From Actinopolyspora xinjiangensis (GTDB lineage Bacteria; Actinomycetota; Actinomycetes; Mycobacteriales; Pseudonocardiaceae), in the NCBI RefSeq assembly GCF_900104475.1, contig NZ_FNJR01000009.1, positions 190,058 to 254,057 on the forward strand: a stretch of 64,000 nucleotides of DNA, in the 5' to 3' direction. Positions 1-8,629 of the stretch are shown piece after piece. The notes beneath the pieces are model-generated. The model was not told where the DNA came from. It saw only the letters and a program-made list of their open reading frames with translations, and did no database searches. Positions within the stretch are counted from its first letter, which is position 1. Each line of letters begins with the position of its first letter. A program made the position numbers and the translations under genes.

Positions 1-1
1 G

Positions 2-1600
2 ATCGGCAGCCTGCTGCACTGGTCGATCGACGCCGACAGCATCACCCGGCACCGCGACGGCGCGGAACTGCCGCTCGACGCGATGGAACTCTTCCTGGAG
101 CTGCGCGAGACGCTGGGGCTGCACGACGGGCTGCTGCCGGTGTACCTGGAGGAGATCAGCAGCACGCTGGAAAGCGACGCGTTCAAACTCGCCAAACCCC
201 GGGTGAGCTCGGGTGAACTGCTGGACGCCGGGTTCCAGGCGATCGAGTCGGGCATGACCGAGGGGCATCCGTGCTTTCTGGCCAACAGCGGCCGGATCGG
301 CTTCGACATCACCGAGTCCGCGAAGTACGCACCGGAGGCGGGCGCGCCGCTGCGGCTGGTGTGGCTGGCCGCGCACCGCGATCGGGTCGGCTTCAGCGCC
401 TCGGCTGGGCTGGACTACGACGAGCTCGTCCGGTCCGAACTGGACGAATCGACCCGCGAGCGGTTCGAGAAGCGGATCAGCGAGTTCGGACTGGACCCGG
501 CGGACTACCTGTTCGTGCCGGTGCATCCCTGGCAGTGGGACAACAAGCTGCCCGTGACGTTCGCGGCGGAGTTCGCCAACCGCAACCTCGTCCACCTCGG
601 CAGCGGCGACGACGACTACCTGCCGCAGCAATCCATCCGCACGTTCTTCAACTCCAGCTCGCCGGAGCGGCACTACGTCAAAACGGCGATCTCGGTGCTG
701 AACATGGGATTCCTGCGGGGACTCTCCCCCGAGTACATGCGCGCCACCCCGGCCATCAACGACTGGGTGAGCGAACTGATCTCCGGTGACGAGCTGTTAC
801 GCGAGTCGGGATTCGACATCCTGCGCGAACTGGCCGCCGTCGGCTACCACAACGAGTACTACACGGCCGCGGCCAAGGACTCGCCGTACCGCAAGATGCT
901 GGCCGCGCTCTGGCGGGAGAGCCCGGTGCCGAAGCTGCGGGACGGGCAGCGCGCGGCCACCATGGCCTCGCTGCTGCACGTGGACGAGTTCGGCGAACCC
1001 CTGGTGGGCACGCTGATCTCCCGCTCGGGGCTGGCACCGGCCGACTGGCTGCGGCGCTACCTGGACGCCTACCTGCGGCCGCTGCTGCACTGCTTCTACG
1101 CCTACGGCGTGGTGTTCATGCCGCACGGCGAGAACATCATCCTGGTGCTGGAGGACGGGGTTCCGAAGCGGGTGCTGCTCAAGGACATCGGCGAGGAGGT
1201 CGCGGTTATCGAGCCGGAGACCGAGCTGCCCGCCGAGATCGAGCGGATCCGCTCCGAGGTTCCCGAGAACCTGCGGGCACTCTCGCTGTTCACCGACATA
1301 TTCGACTGCTTCTTCCGCTTCCTGTGCTCGATCACGCACGAGCACGGGCTGCTGGACGAGCGGGACTTCTGGCGGACGGTGGCCGAGTGCGTGGCCGACT
1401 ACGAGGCGGACGCGCCCGAACTGCGGGATCGGTTCCGCGAGTACGACCTGTTCGCCGAGCGGTACGAGCTGTCCTGCCTCAACCGGCTGCAGCTCGGCAA
1501 CAACCAGCAGATGGTGAACCTGCAGGACCCGGCGAGCGCGCTGAAGATCGCGGGGATGCTGGACAATCCGATCGCGCCCCACGCTCCCGCACGGGACTGA
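2..1600 (+). CDS. IucA/IucC-family NIS siderophore synthetase (5' truncated)
   Basis: ATP-dependent synthetase that condenses a carboxylate with an amine or hydroxamate to build a non-peptide siderophore; cytoplasmic. The reading frame is open from base 2 with no start, so the N-terminus lies outside the window. Family landmarks visible: HPWQWDN (about 522-542), PQQSIRTFFN, KTAISVLNMGFLRG, HGENIILVLEDG (about 1125-1160) and KDIGEEV in the FhuF/IucC-like C-terminal part. The ending resembles DesD-type enzymes of desferrioxamine synthesis more than aerobactin enzymes, but the substrate cannot be read from sequence. A siderophore-interacting reductase with an iron box lies at 13275-14306. Family assignment is strong, product uncertain. 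Confidence 0.9.
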   Translation: MGSLLHWSIDADSITRHRDGAELPLDAMELFLELRETLGLHDGLLPVYLEEISSTLESDAFKLAKPRVSSGELLDAGFQAIESGMTEGHPCFLANSGRIGFDITESAKYAPEAGAPLRLVWLAAHRDRVGFSASAGLDYDELVRSELDESTRERFEKRISEFGLDPADYLFVPVHPWQWDNKLPVTFAAEFANRNLVHLGSGDDDYLPQQSIRTFFNSSSPERHYVKTAISVLNMGFLRGLSPEYMRATPAINDWVSELISGDELLRESGFDILRELAAVGYHNEYYTAAAKDSPYRKMLAALWRESPVPKLRDGQRAATMASLLHVDEFGEPLVGTLISRSGLAPADWLRRYLDAYLRPLLHCFYAYGVVFMPHGENIILVLEDGVPKRVLLKDIGEEVAVIEPETELPAEIERIRSEVPENLRALSLFTDIFDCFFRFLCSITHEHGLLDERDFWRTVAECVADYEADAPELRDRFREYDLFAERYELSCLNRLQLGNNQQMVNLQDPASALKIAGMLDNPIAPHAPARD

Positions 1601-1643
1601 TCGGAGTCTTAGTGGAGCTCACGCGGGTGGCCGGTTAGCCGGT

Positions 1644-1734
1644 GCGTGAGGCGGCGCCTCGCTGCGTTGGGCCGACTCTTGAGTAACGACCTACGCGGCG
1701 AGCGGCCCTGCCTTGCGATGCATCCGCCTCACGC
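1644..1734. repeat. Cruciform repeat R, copy 1
   Basis: The outer arms GCGTGAGGCGG and CCGCCTCACGC are perfectly complementary over 11 bp. An inner pair (CTCGCTGCG against CGCGGCGAG) also matches with one wobble. A near-identical element lies at 46896-46983. It sits just downstream of the siderophore synthetase, so a terminator-like role is possible but there is no T-tract. Confidence 0.75.
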
Positions 1735-1887
1735 GCCGGGGACACGCACCCTGCTCAGCCGCGCTGGCGTCTCGACGAGCCCTCGGAGTGCGGCGGCGAT
1801 TTCGCGAGAAATCGCCGGGGTTCCGGGGTCACACGGCCACACCCGTGCAAGCGGCACGAGCCGCGTACCACCGAGCACGCAGTCGGC

Positions 1888-1993
1888 ACCGCCGCGGGTT
1901 CTCTCGGGGGGCTCTCGCGAGGAAGGCCCAACGTTGTGTAGTACCTACCCGATGTCGGGCCTGGCCGCGGCGAGAGCCCGCGAGAGGTTCCGC
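1888..1993 (+). repeat. Dispersed hairpin element E, copy 1
   Basis: About 106 bp starting ACCGCCGCGGG and ending GAGGTTCCGCC. The main stem is GGGCTCTCGC with GCGAGAGCCC; the inner stem is AGGCCCAAC with GTCGGGCCT (one mismatch); the apical hairpin is GTAG-TAC-CTAC. Other copies are at 28806-28912 (reverse), 35366-35471 and 47101-47208. Confidence 0.8.
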
Positions 1994-2040
1994 CGAGCGA
2001 CCAGCTACAGGGCCGGCCAGCCGGAGGGCAGATCCACGGG

Positions 2041-3078
2041 TCAGCCGTCGACCGGGAACCGCAGCAGGGCCCCGACCCCCTCGGCGAGACCGGTGCCCGA
2101 CTCCACCAGATCGACCCGGGCACCGGTCTCGGCGCAGGCCTTGAGCAGGAACGCCTCGCGCTCGGTGCCGGTGCCGTACTCCAGCAGCAGCGTGTCCACC
2201 GCCCCCATCTCGGCGGCACGCGCCACCGCCCGGTCACCGTGCACGGCCTGCCCGTGCGCCAGCCCCGCGCTGAGCTGTTCGGCGCGTTCCTGCGCGTTGC
2301 GGGTGCTCTCCGCCTCGGCCGCCTCGCGCAGCTGTTCGGCCAGGGCCCGCTCGGCCGCCTCGTCCTGGTCACCGCCGCGATCGGCATCCACCCGAAGCTC
2401 GGCCAGCCTGTCGGGAAGTTTGTCGCGGATCATGCTCCGCGCCTGCGTCTCACCGGCCAGCACCAGCAACCGGGGCCGGAACTCGGCTTCGATGGTGCTC
2501 AGTCGCGAGACGATCTCCTCGACGTTGCTCTCCACGGCCTGCTCGGCACGGCGCTGCAGCTGCTTGTGCGACAGGGCCTGACCACGGGGTTTGTGCGTAC
2601 CGGTCTCGGCGCTGCCCTCGACGGTCTCGCTCGCCAGCTCCCGGGGGTGGTGCTGCTGTGCCAGCACCTCCTGGCGCAGCACCGCCCCCTGCTCGTCGGC
2701 GATGGCCACCAGCATCCGCACCGAACGGCAGGCCTCACGCACGTAGGACCCCAGTTCCGGCAGGGGCCGCCAGTACGCCGCGTCCCCCGCGCCCAGGGCC
2801 GCGTCCCACGGTTCGGCGAGCACCACCCCGGCGTCCTCGGTCACCACCAGCACGCGGCCGTTGGTCTGCTCCTCGCCGGGCTCGGCGCCCAGCACGCTCG
2901 ATTCGAGCGCGTCCAGCACCCCACTACCGGCTCCGGCTCCCGACAACTGTTCCCGGAGGTCGCGCCACCGCAGTCGCAGCTGCTCGCCCGCCTCCTCGCT
3001 GGGGGAACGTCCCTCCAGGTACACCGTGGCGAACGGTCCCTCGCTCTCGTAGACCGAGCGCAGCCGCGTCAAGTCCAT
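2041..3078 (-). CDS. Rv2629-like / baeRF family 2 protein
   Basis: About 345 aa, soluble. The N-terminus (LRSVYESEGPFATVYLEG... LRWRDLREQL) resembles the mycobacterial Rv2629 family, a bacterial-archaeal eRF1-like fold related to Vms1-type peptidyl-tRNA hydrolases. The C-terminus (VDTLLLEYGTG... LLRFPVDG) also fits. A ribosome-associated or stress role is inferred from the family, not shown. The start at 3078 is chosen because AGGGGG lies 6 nt upstream; an ATG at 3084 would abut that site. Residues about 200-260 are rich in Arg and Glu. It converges on the siderophore gene and is divergent from the DUF2267 gene. Confidence 0.75.
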   Translation of the reverse strand: MDLTRLRSVYESEGPFATVYLEGRSPSEEAGEQLRLRWRDLREQLSGAGAGSGVLDALESSVLGAEPGEEQTNGRVLVVTEDAGVVLAEPWDAALGAGDAAYWRPLPELGSYVREACRSVRMLVAIADEQGAVLRQEVLAQQHHPRELASETVEGSAETGTHKPRGQALSHKQLQRRAEQAVESNVEEIVSRLSTIEAEFRPRLLVLAGETQARSMIRDKLPDRLAELRVDADRGGDQDEAAERALAEQLREAAEAESTRNAQERAEQLSAGLAHGQAVHGDRAVARAAEMGAVDTLLLEYGTGTEREAFLLKACAETGARVDLVESGTGLAEGVGALLRFPVDG

Positions 3079-3342
3079 CGTCATCCCCCTATCAGCTCCA
3101 AGGACCGTCCTGCCGGTGAAGCGGCGTGCGGACACCCGAGAAGTGCTCACACGTCGATCAGAGCCGTCGGCATGTGCATGCCCCGCACACGTCGCGGCAA
3201 ACCCACACGATGCCACAAAGTGAGCCAGATCACGTTTACCGAGCGCGGCGGGGTGGGCATCGCGATGAGGGCCATCCCTGAGAGGCGTCTTCGCGTGCCC
3301 CTCCGGCACGTGAGGTGAATCCGATTCGGAAGAGGGGGTCCG

Positions 3343-3738
3343 ATGACGGAGATCTGGCAGAGCGCACCCATGCGCACCTTCGCCGAACAGGTACGGCAGC
3401 GCGCGGACATGTCCTCCTCGGACGAAGCCTCCCGCGTGGCCCGCGCCACCCTGACCACGCTGGCCCAGGCCGTCAGCGCGGGGCAGGTGGACGAACTCGC
3501 GGAGGGACTGCCCGAGGAACTGCGCGACGAGCTCTCACAGCGCAGCGGCCAGGCCCGCTCACTGGACAAGACCGAGTTCCTGGACCGCGTCAGCGGCGAG
3601 ATCGCCACCACCGACCTGGAGACGACCGAGCACCAGGTCCGCGCGGTGCTGACCACGCTGCGCCAGTGGGCTCCCGCCGGGGAGACGCGCGACACCGTGG
3701 CTCAGCTGCCCGGGTCCATCGCCGGACTCTTCGAGTGA
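3343..3738 (+). CDS. DUF2267 domain protein
   Basis: 131 aa, helical, no membrane segment. The pattern TFAEQVRQRADMSSSDEASRVARATLTTLAQ... GLPEELRDEL is characteristic of DUF2267, a small helical family in actinomycetes with no defined biochemistry. The ATG is preceded by GAGGGGGT at good spacing. It appears monocistronic and divergent from the Rv2629-like gene; both families are often found with stress or dormancy genes, which is only a contextual hint. Confidence 0.8.
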   Translation: MTEIWQSAPMRTFAEQVRQRADMSSSDEASRVARATLTTLAQAVSAGQVDELAEGLPEELRDELSQRSGQARSLDKTEFLDRVSGEIATTDLETTEHQVRAVLTTLRQWAPAGETRDTVAQLPGSIAGLFE

Positions 3739-4059
3739 CTCCCAGCAACGCCCGGCACCGCCGAACCGCTCGCGGGCTCTCCCGTCCCACGTCCGGGATG
3801 CTCGCGGAGCCGCACCGACCCCCCGCTCCGCGATTCCGCGAGAAATCGCGTCCGGTCGAGTGGGAGCGATGGCCCACCGCCTACTCAGCTGGGGGCTCGC
3901 GCACTTCGCGAGGAACCCGATACCGGTGTCGGGGCAACGTTCCGGAGATTTCGCGAGAAATTCGCGTTCCGGCGTCGGACGACGGCGCACACAGCGAATG
4001 CCCCGACCGAGAACCGCGGGCCCGCCCGACACGGAAGCGCCGCTCGCCGTGAAGTGTCT
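3739..4059. other. Gap with repeated 16-bp palindromes
   Basis: 321 bases between convergent ends, with no credible gene. It holds two copies of the dispersed palindrome: GATTCC-GCGA-GAAATC at 3832-3847 and GATTTC-GCGA-GAAATT at 3947-3962. A weaker related site (CTTCGCGAGGAA) lies near 3904. Confidence 0.55.
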
Positions 4060-4731
4060 TCAGTCGGCTTCGTCCTCGTCGGGCAGCCATTCGACCGTCT
4101 CGAACACGCCCTGGGCCAGGTCCACGATGTCGGCCCAGTCCTCGGTGTTGTTGCTGGTGACCGAAACCCCGAGGATCTCCGACACGGCAGGACCGGGAAT
4201 CCACGCCGTGACCGCGTGGTTGGTCACCTCGACCGCCTCCTCGCCCACCTCGATGGTGCTGGGGGTCGCGGTACGGGTCACGACCGATTCACCGGCCGGG
4301 AGCTCGACCACTTCGACCTCCGTGCCCGGTTGGTTGCCGTAGTACTGCTCCAGCGCGGCGACGGCCGTGTGCCGCGTGGTTCGCCGCGAATCGAACACGA
4401 AGCAGCTGACCACGACCATCAACGGTCGTCGCTCGTCCCGGGCCGAGCGGAAGACGGCGGCGGCGTTGTAGTGGGCCCCGCCCGCCTCGGCTGAGGCGCC
4501 GAGCGTCATCAGCATCGCCGCCGTACCGGCGAGTCCCTGGTCGATCTCGGTGTCCTCGGGGAGCCCGAACCGGACCGCCACGGCCGAGGCGAGCGCGCGC
4601 AGCTTCTCCTCGGTCGGTTCCCCACCGGGGAGTTCGATGAAGCCCTCGGGCAGCACGAGCGAGTAGCGGGGCGCCCGCTGAGCGGTGTCGGGAGTGTCGG
4701 CGGTGCCAGTGGTGTGGGTGGTGTCGGTCAT
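4060..4731 (-). CDS. Hypothetical protein of the WXG100 cassette
   Basis: 223 aa, acidic, no membrane segment or signal peptide; I do not recognise a domain. It begins with a Thr-rich N-terminus, then YSLVLPEGFIELPGG and ends EWLPDEDEAD. Its ATG (4731) overlaps the stop of the membrane protein gene by ATGA, so the two are probably translationally coupled and co-transcribed with the WXG100-like genes upstream. By position it is the last gene of the cassette and could be a chaperone or accessory factor for the secreted product. That role is inference. Confidence 0.75.
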   Translation of the reverse strand: MTDTTHTTGTADTPDTAQRAPRYSLVLPEGFIELPGGEPTEEKLRALASAVAVRFGLPEDTEIDQGLAGTAAMLMTLGASAEAGGAHYNAAAVFRSARDERRPLMVVVSCFVFDSRRTTRHTAVAALEQYYGNQPGTEVEVVELPAGESVVTRTATPSTIEVGEEAVEVTNHAVTAWIPGPAVSEILGVSVTSNNTEDWADIVDLAQGVFETVEWLPDEDEAD

Positions 4732-5366
4732 CGTGGTTCGCTGTCCCGGGTGGCGTTGGCGAAACGGGTGACGAGCTTGCGCTCCTCGCTCGTGGGGCAG
4801 AAGTACGCCCGGCAGCCGTCCGGCCAGGCGACCTCGATGCTCTGTTGCGAGGCGTGGTGGAACCGGACCGAAGCGGACTCGTCGCTCTGCCAGATCACGC
4901 GCGGCGGCTTTTCCGGATCGTTCAGCACCACCACCGCCACCCGCGAACGGGAAACCACCAGCCACAACCGGCGCCGCGCGCGCTTCACCGTGTCGATCAA
5001 CGAGGTCGGACCGGGATTGCTCTTCGAACCGGAGACGACGATGACGCCCGGCGCCGGTTTGACCTTGTGCTCTGCTTCATCGATAACCTCGATGGCTTCG
5101 AGTAACTCTCGAACCCAAACGTAGACGAGTAGAACAGGAAACAGAACCACAATAAACAGTATCCAACCAATCAGATACCATACTGGAACAGTACCAAGCT
5201 CCTGACGGCCACTGAAGTCATCCAGCTTGAATTTTTTCCAACGAAATAATACTACTTCGAAGTACTCATTCCAGGATTCACTTCCCCACCTTCGAACTCG
5301 ATCGCGTACTTCTTTATCACCCAAAGCAGCATCATCCTCCTCAGTGTTCGACACGACTAATTTCAC
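4728..5366 (-). CDS. Single-span membrane protein of the WXG100 cassette
   Basis: 212 aa with one strong membrane segment at about residues 62-85 (PVWYLIGWILFIVVLF...), a charged N-terminal domain and a soluble C-terminal domain. No family recognised. The start overlaps the stop of the large WXG-type gene by ATGA, and its own stop overlaps the next start the same way. The first half (about 5110-5366) is visibly richer in A+T than the surrounding genes, as is the 3' end of the gene before it. Such a gene directly downstream of a secreted effector-like protein may encode an immunity or membrane partner, but nothing in the sequence proves that. Confidence 0.75.
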   Translation of the reverse strand: MKLVVSNTEEDDAALGDKEVRDRVRRWGSESWNEYFEVVLFRWKKFKLDDFSGRQELGTVPVWYLIGWILFIVVLFPVLLVYVWVRELLEAIEVIDEAEHKVKPAPGVIVVSGSKSNPGPTSLIDTVKRARRRLWLVVSRSRVAVVVLNDPEKPPRVIWQSDESASVRFHHASQQSIEVAWPDGCRAYFCPTSEERKLVTRFANATRDSEPR

Positions 5367-6673
5367 TCCAACTTGCTTTGTATGTAGGATTCAGCCTTAC
5401 CGGATGCATAGCTCATTCCTTCGTTGACAGCGACACCTTTGACCGAACCAACAAAAGCACCGGCTGCCACACCTGCCTTGGAGAACGGGTCAACATCTAT
5501 CCTGGTGACAGTGCTGAACAACTGAGCCGATTTCGCGTGAGTGAACATCGCCGCGTCCTCGATCGCTTCCTTGGGGTTGGCCTTCAATTCAGCCCTGGTT
5601 ATGGGGGTTATCTCTGTTCGACCAGTCATCTGCTTCAGCACATCCGACTGTTTTTTCAGGCCACTCGTCCCACTCAAGAACTTGGCCGCATTACCGGCTT
5701 TACCAGGCAGGCTGGAGGCCGAGGCAAACCTGGCAGCCTGTGACGCCGCGTTCTTGGCACCGGCGACGACACGGCCGCCGGGAATGACTCCGATGGCGTC
5801 CATACCGATCTTTCCCCAGGAGACGTCGGCGCCACCGGCCTTGGCCAGCGCGTTGGTTCCAAGCGCCGCGGCGCTGACGGTTATGGCGGCGGCCGAGGTG
5901 ACCGCGTTGACCCCTGGAATCCAGGAGGTCGCGATCGCGACGACGCCGAGCACCGTGCTCACGGTGCTGAGCACGTCGCCGATCTGTTTGAGCAGTTCGG
6001 CGTGGTCCTCGACCCACTGCCACGCCTGGTCCGCCAGCTCGCTGATGTTCTCGCCGAGCTCTTCGAGCGCCTCGCCGAGGCGTTCCAGCAGACCGGGTTT
6101 CTCCGGCGCTTCCTCGGTGGCACGGCGCAGGGCGTTCTCCACCTGCTTGGCCAGCTCGTCGTGCTGGGCGAGCAGCCGCTTGGCCTGGTCCAGGATCGCC
6201 CTGAGGTCGTTGTCGGCCTCACGCAGCGCCCCCTGGGCAGCGTCCAGTCTGCGCTGTGCCCGCTGCAGCGACTCCTGGTCGGGGAAGTGCTGGTTGGCCA
6301 GGTCCAGGTCCGGGTTCGCCTCCGCCTCGCGGAGGCGTTTGCGCGCCTCGGCCGCCTGGGCCTCGTAGTCGCGGGCTCGCTGCTGCAACGAGCTCAGGTC
6401 GTGCGACCACCGCGTGAGCGTGCGGGAGGCGTCGCCGAGCGAGCGGTGTGCTTGTTGCAGGTACTTGGGCAGCTCACCCACGGTGTCCTGGAAGGCCTCG
6501 GCGGCCTTGCCCTGCCACATCCCTTCCTGATCGCTGATCTTCGACAGCGCCTCGTGGGCGCTTCCCATCCTGGTGGCCACGTTGCCGAGATCGGTGGCCA
6601 CCGACTCGACAGTGGCGACGGCTCCGGGGGCCGGATCGAAACCCAGTGCCGGGTACTCGGAGTTTCCGCTCAT
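5363..6673 (-). CDS. Large WXG-type protein, putative type VII secretion effector
   Basis: 436 aa. The N-terminus is helical with a central W-Q-G (MWQGKAAEAF, residues 52-61) as in WXG100/LXG proteins. A long coiled-coil-like region follows (about 90-200), then an Ala/Val-rich hydrophobic region (about 235-280) and GGRVVAGAKNAASQAARFAS. The C-terminal ~100 residues match no domain I know. This is the layout of polymorphic toxins exported by ESX/type VII systems: secretion domain, pre-toxin region, variable tip. Codon G+C falls toward the 3' end. No catalytic motif is visible in the tip, so toxin activity is a hypothesis. It is coupled by ATGA to the membrane gene downstream. Confidence 0.75.
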   Translation of the reverse strand: MSGNSEYPALGFDPAPGAVATVESVATDLGNVATRMGSAHEALSKISDQEGMWQGKAAEAFQDTVGELPKYLQQAHRSLGDASRTLTRWSHDLSSLQQRARDYEAQAAEARKRLREAEANPDLDLANQHFPDQESLQRAQRRLDAAQGALREADNDLRAILDQAKRLLAQHDELAKQVENALRRATEEAPEKPGLLERLGEALEELGENISELADQAWQWVEDHAELLKQIGDVLSTVSTVLGVVAIATSWIPGVNAVTSAAAITVSAAALGTNALAKAGGADVSWGKIGMDAIGVIPGGRVVAGAKNAASQAARFASASSLPGKAGNAAKFLSGTSGLKKQSDVLKQMTGRTEITPITRAELKANPKEAIEDAAMFTHAKSAQLFSTVTRIDVDPFSKAGVAAGAFVGSVKGVAVNEGMSYASGKAESYIQSKLE

Positions 6674-6769
6674 CCTCGTCCTCGTCAGTTCTCGACCGGG
6701 TGGTCACTCACCGGTCGAACGACATGTTCTGTCCACTGTGGTTTCCGAAGGTCGCTGCGACGCCACACG

Positions 6770-7150
6770 TCACTGCCCCGCCATGCGTTGCTCGATGGCG
6801 GACATCTCGCCCTGCGAGTCCTGGCCGCCGGATCCGCCGGACGAGGACTGCTGCCGGGTGACCGCTGAGGTCACCAGCGAGACGACCTCCTGTTCGAGCT
6901 TGGCGTAGGTCTCGCGTGCCGAGCCCAACGCCTCGCTGGTGGCCTTGGCGCCTTCGGCGATCTTCTCGATGCCGTGCGACCAGCGCTCCCGGAACCCGTC
7001 GCTGGCGTCGTCGATACCGGAAGTTCCCAGGTCGCGCCCTCTGGCATCACCGAGTGCCCTGTTCGCGGCGGTGATGTCGTCGGCCGCGTTGTCCAGATCA
7101 CTGATCAGCCGCGTCAGCTTCTCGATGTCGACGCGATAACCGTCACCCAC
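6770..7150 (-). CDS. WXG100-like small helical protein
   Basis: 126 aa. Two predicted helices flank a turn around FRERWSHG (W57, G60, so not a strict W-x-G). The second helix carries YAKLE (82-86), matching the YxxxD/E type VII export signal. The C-terminus is a flexible Gln/Ser/Gly tail. GTG start at 7150 with GGAGG 5 nt upstream. It is the first gene of the four-gene cassette and probably the heterodimer partner of the 436-aa protein. No EccC ATPase or other secretion machinery lies in the window, so the export apparatus must be elsewhere. Confidence 0.75.
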   Translation of the reverse strand: MGDGYRVDIEKLTRLISDLDNAADDITAANRALGDARGRDLGTSGIDDASDGFRERWSHGIEKIAEGAKATSEALGSARETYAKLEQEVVSLVTSAVTRQQSSSGGSGGQDSQGEMSAIEQRMAGQ

Positions 7151-7323
7151 GAAAGCCTCCCCGAATAGCTTTCACCTCGTCGGCAACGTAGCAATCGCGA
7201 GGAGCGAGTGGGGGCGGAAACGACAGATCCGTATCCGGGAGGGAACCCAGCACCTCATCACCACTGCCCGGTATGACTCGGCCGCAGCAAGATCGCATCG
7301 GTACGGACATCTCGTCCGACGAA

Positions 7324-7896
7324 TCACGTGGGACCGTGTTCGCCGGAATGAGGGGTCCCCGAATACTTCGATATGAGCCTCCGCTTCCACCAAACCCGCG
7401 CGGCCCACGCCCCGAGCACTGCTCCGAGCGTATTGAGGATGACATCATCGGTGCTGGTCACTCTCCCCACAGCCAGGAAGTACTGGGCGAACTCGACGAC
7501 GAGCGACGCTGTAACAGCCATCGAGGCGATCCGTGCGACCGAGCGTGCCCACCGGAATCGCAGCGGCAGGAGCACGCCGAGCGGCAGCATTAGCACCGTG
7601 TTCGCCGCCAGCTGCACCACCGCTGCGGTATCGCCTCGCCGCACACCGTCGAGAACGGACACCAGTTCCGCTCCGGGATGCAAGCTCACCTGACTCGGTG
7701 CCCCGTAGGTCGGACTGAGAACCAGATACGCCACTGGTAAGCAAAACAGGACAACGGCCACGTCACCGGCTGCTTGCCACCGATCACCCCGAAGTTTCGC
7801 CCACCCCCACCAGAGCAACACAGCTACTGGCATCCCGATCAGTGCCGGCACGAAAAGATCACCGAAGGAACGAAACAGCTGTGTCACAAGTTTCAT
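7324..7896 (-). CDS. VanZ-like membrane protein
   Basis: 190 aa with about five hydrophobic segments. The pattern NTVLMLPLGVLLPLRFRWAR... ASLVVEFAQYFL... DDVILNTLGAVLGA is the VanZ signature (N-x-x-x-x-x-P-x-G, then E-x-x-Q, then D-D-x-x-x-N). VanZ proteins give low-level teicoplanin resistance in enterococci, but most actinomycete members have unknown roles. Start at 7896 (MKLVTQLF); longer versions would read through a GC-rich hairpin at 7911-7954. It may stand alone. Confidence 0.85.
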   Translation of the reverse strand: MKLVTQLFRSFGDLFVPALIGMPVAVLLWWGWAKLRGDRWQAAGDVAVVLFCLPVAYLVLSPTYGAPSQVSLHPGAELVSVLDGVRRGDTAAVVQLAANTVLMLPLGVLLPLRFRWARSVARIASMAVTASLVVEFAQYFLAVGRVTSTDDVILNTLGAVLGAWAARVWWKRRLISKYSGTPHSGEHGPT

Positions 7897-7910
7897 GATC
7901 TCGTGGGGTC

Positions 7911-7954
7911 CCGCCCGGCCGGGTGGGAGCGGGGAGGGAGGCCCGGCCGGGCGG
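7911..7954. repeat. GC hairpin of family H, copy 1
   Basis: Arms CCGCCCGGCC (7911-7920) and GGCCGGGCGG (7945-7954) are perfectly complementary. The same arms and a similar purine-rich loop occur at 12918-12960, with one arm mismatch at 11772-11815. Here it lies 15 nt upstream of the VanZ-like start, so it would fold in that gene's leader. Confidence 0.6.
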
Positions 7955-7979
7955 GGGTTTTCCCGGCGGTGGTGCGTAC

Positions 7980-8038
7980 ATTTCGCGAGAAATCGAACAG
8001 TGCTGCTGGGCACCGTTTCGGTGATCTCTCGAGAAATC
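7980..8038. repeat. Paired 16-bp palindromes upstream of the VanZ-like gene
   Basis: Two copies of the dispersed palindrome 43 bp apart: ATTTC-GCGA-GAAATC (7980-7994) and GATCTC-TCGA-GAAATC (8023-8038). They sit in the gap between the VanZ-like start and the stop of the gene at 8177. Their function is unknown. Confidence 0.55.
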
Positions 8039-8176
8039 GGCGCCCCACCACCAGGCGTGGCCCGGGGTGCTGTCTCGACAAGTGTCGGGGGCTGGCCGAG
8101 ACCACAGGTCCGGGCCGGTCTTCACAGGTGAGTGGTGAGTTGGGACGTGGCCGACGGATCTGGTGCGGGGTGGTTT

Positions 8177-8629
8177 CTAGAGCCGGTGCAGTCCGTCGAG
8201 GACGCGGCGCATGAGTGCCAGCTCGGGATGCTCTGCCACCGACGCGGACCCGCTTGAGACAGCCGGAACGGCGGGGACAGTTTCACCAGTGCTTGGACTG
8301 GTGGGAGTCGGCACGGCCGGTGGCGACTCCGGTCTCGATACCAGTGAGGGCGCCACCGGGGCGGGTGGGGCCGGCCCGAACAGGTGCGGCTGCTCGTCCG
8401 GATCACACAACGGCCAGCCGATCAACTCGACGGTCGGGCACTCGCCCCGGGCATAGTGCTCCAACCTGAGCGCGGCCAACCGGCGCGCGGCCGGGCCACT
8501 ACCCCCCGCGTGACGCGGCCGGTAGCCGGCCCGATAGCCCCAACCACCCAGCACGATCACGGCCCCGACCAGCACCACGGCCGTGGCCAGCACCACGGCC
8601 GTGGCCAGCAGCACCGGCGGCGCACTCAT
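8177..8629 (-). CDS. Small N-terminally membrane-anchored protein
   Basis: 150 aa. Residues about 5-30 form one hydrophobic segment (LLATAVVLATAVVLVGAVIVLG), followed by a basic stretch, a Pro/Ser/Thr-rich linker and a short C-terminal helix (ELALMRRVLDGLHRL). No family recognised. Its ATG overlaps the stop of the gene upstream (ATGA at 8626-8629), placing it third in a coupled cluster with the genes at 8626-8874 and 8871-9095. Confidence 0.65.
   Translation of the reverse strand: MSAPPVLLATAVVLATAVVLVGAVIVLGGWGYRAGYRPRHAGGSGPAARRLAALRLEHYARGECPTVELIGWPLCDPDEQPHLFGPAPPAPVAPSLVSRPESPPAVPTPTSPSTGETVPAVPAVSSGSASVAEHPELALMRRVLDGLHRL

Larger units (their letters stand above)
1601..2040. other. 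Convergent intergenic gap holding three repeat types
   Basis: No gene is supported here. The gap separates the 3' ends of the siderophore synthetase and the Rv2629-like gene. It holds a cruciform repeat (1644-1734), the 16-bp palindrome GATTTC-GCGA-GAAATC (1798-1813) and a full copy of the covarying hairpin element (1888-1993). The same cruciform plus hairpin pair recurs in the convergent gap at 46815-47244. Confidence 0.7.
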
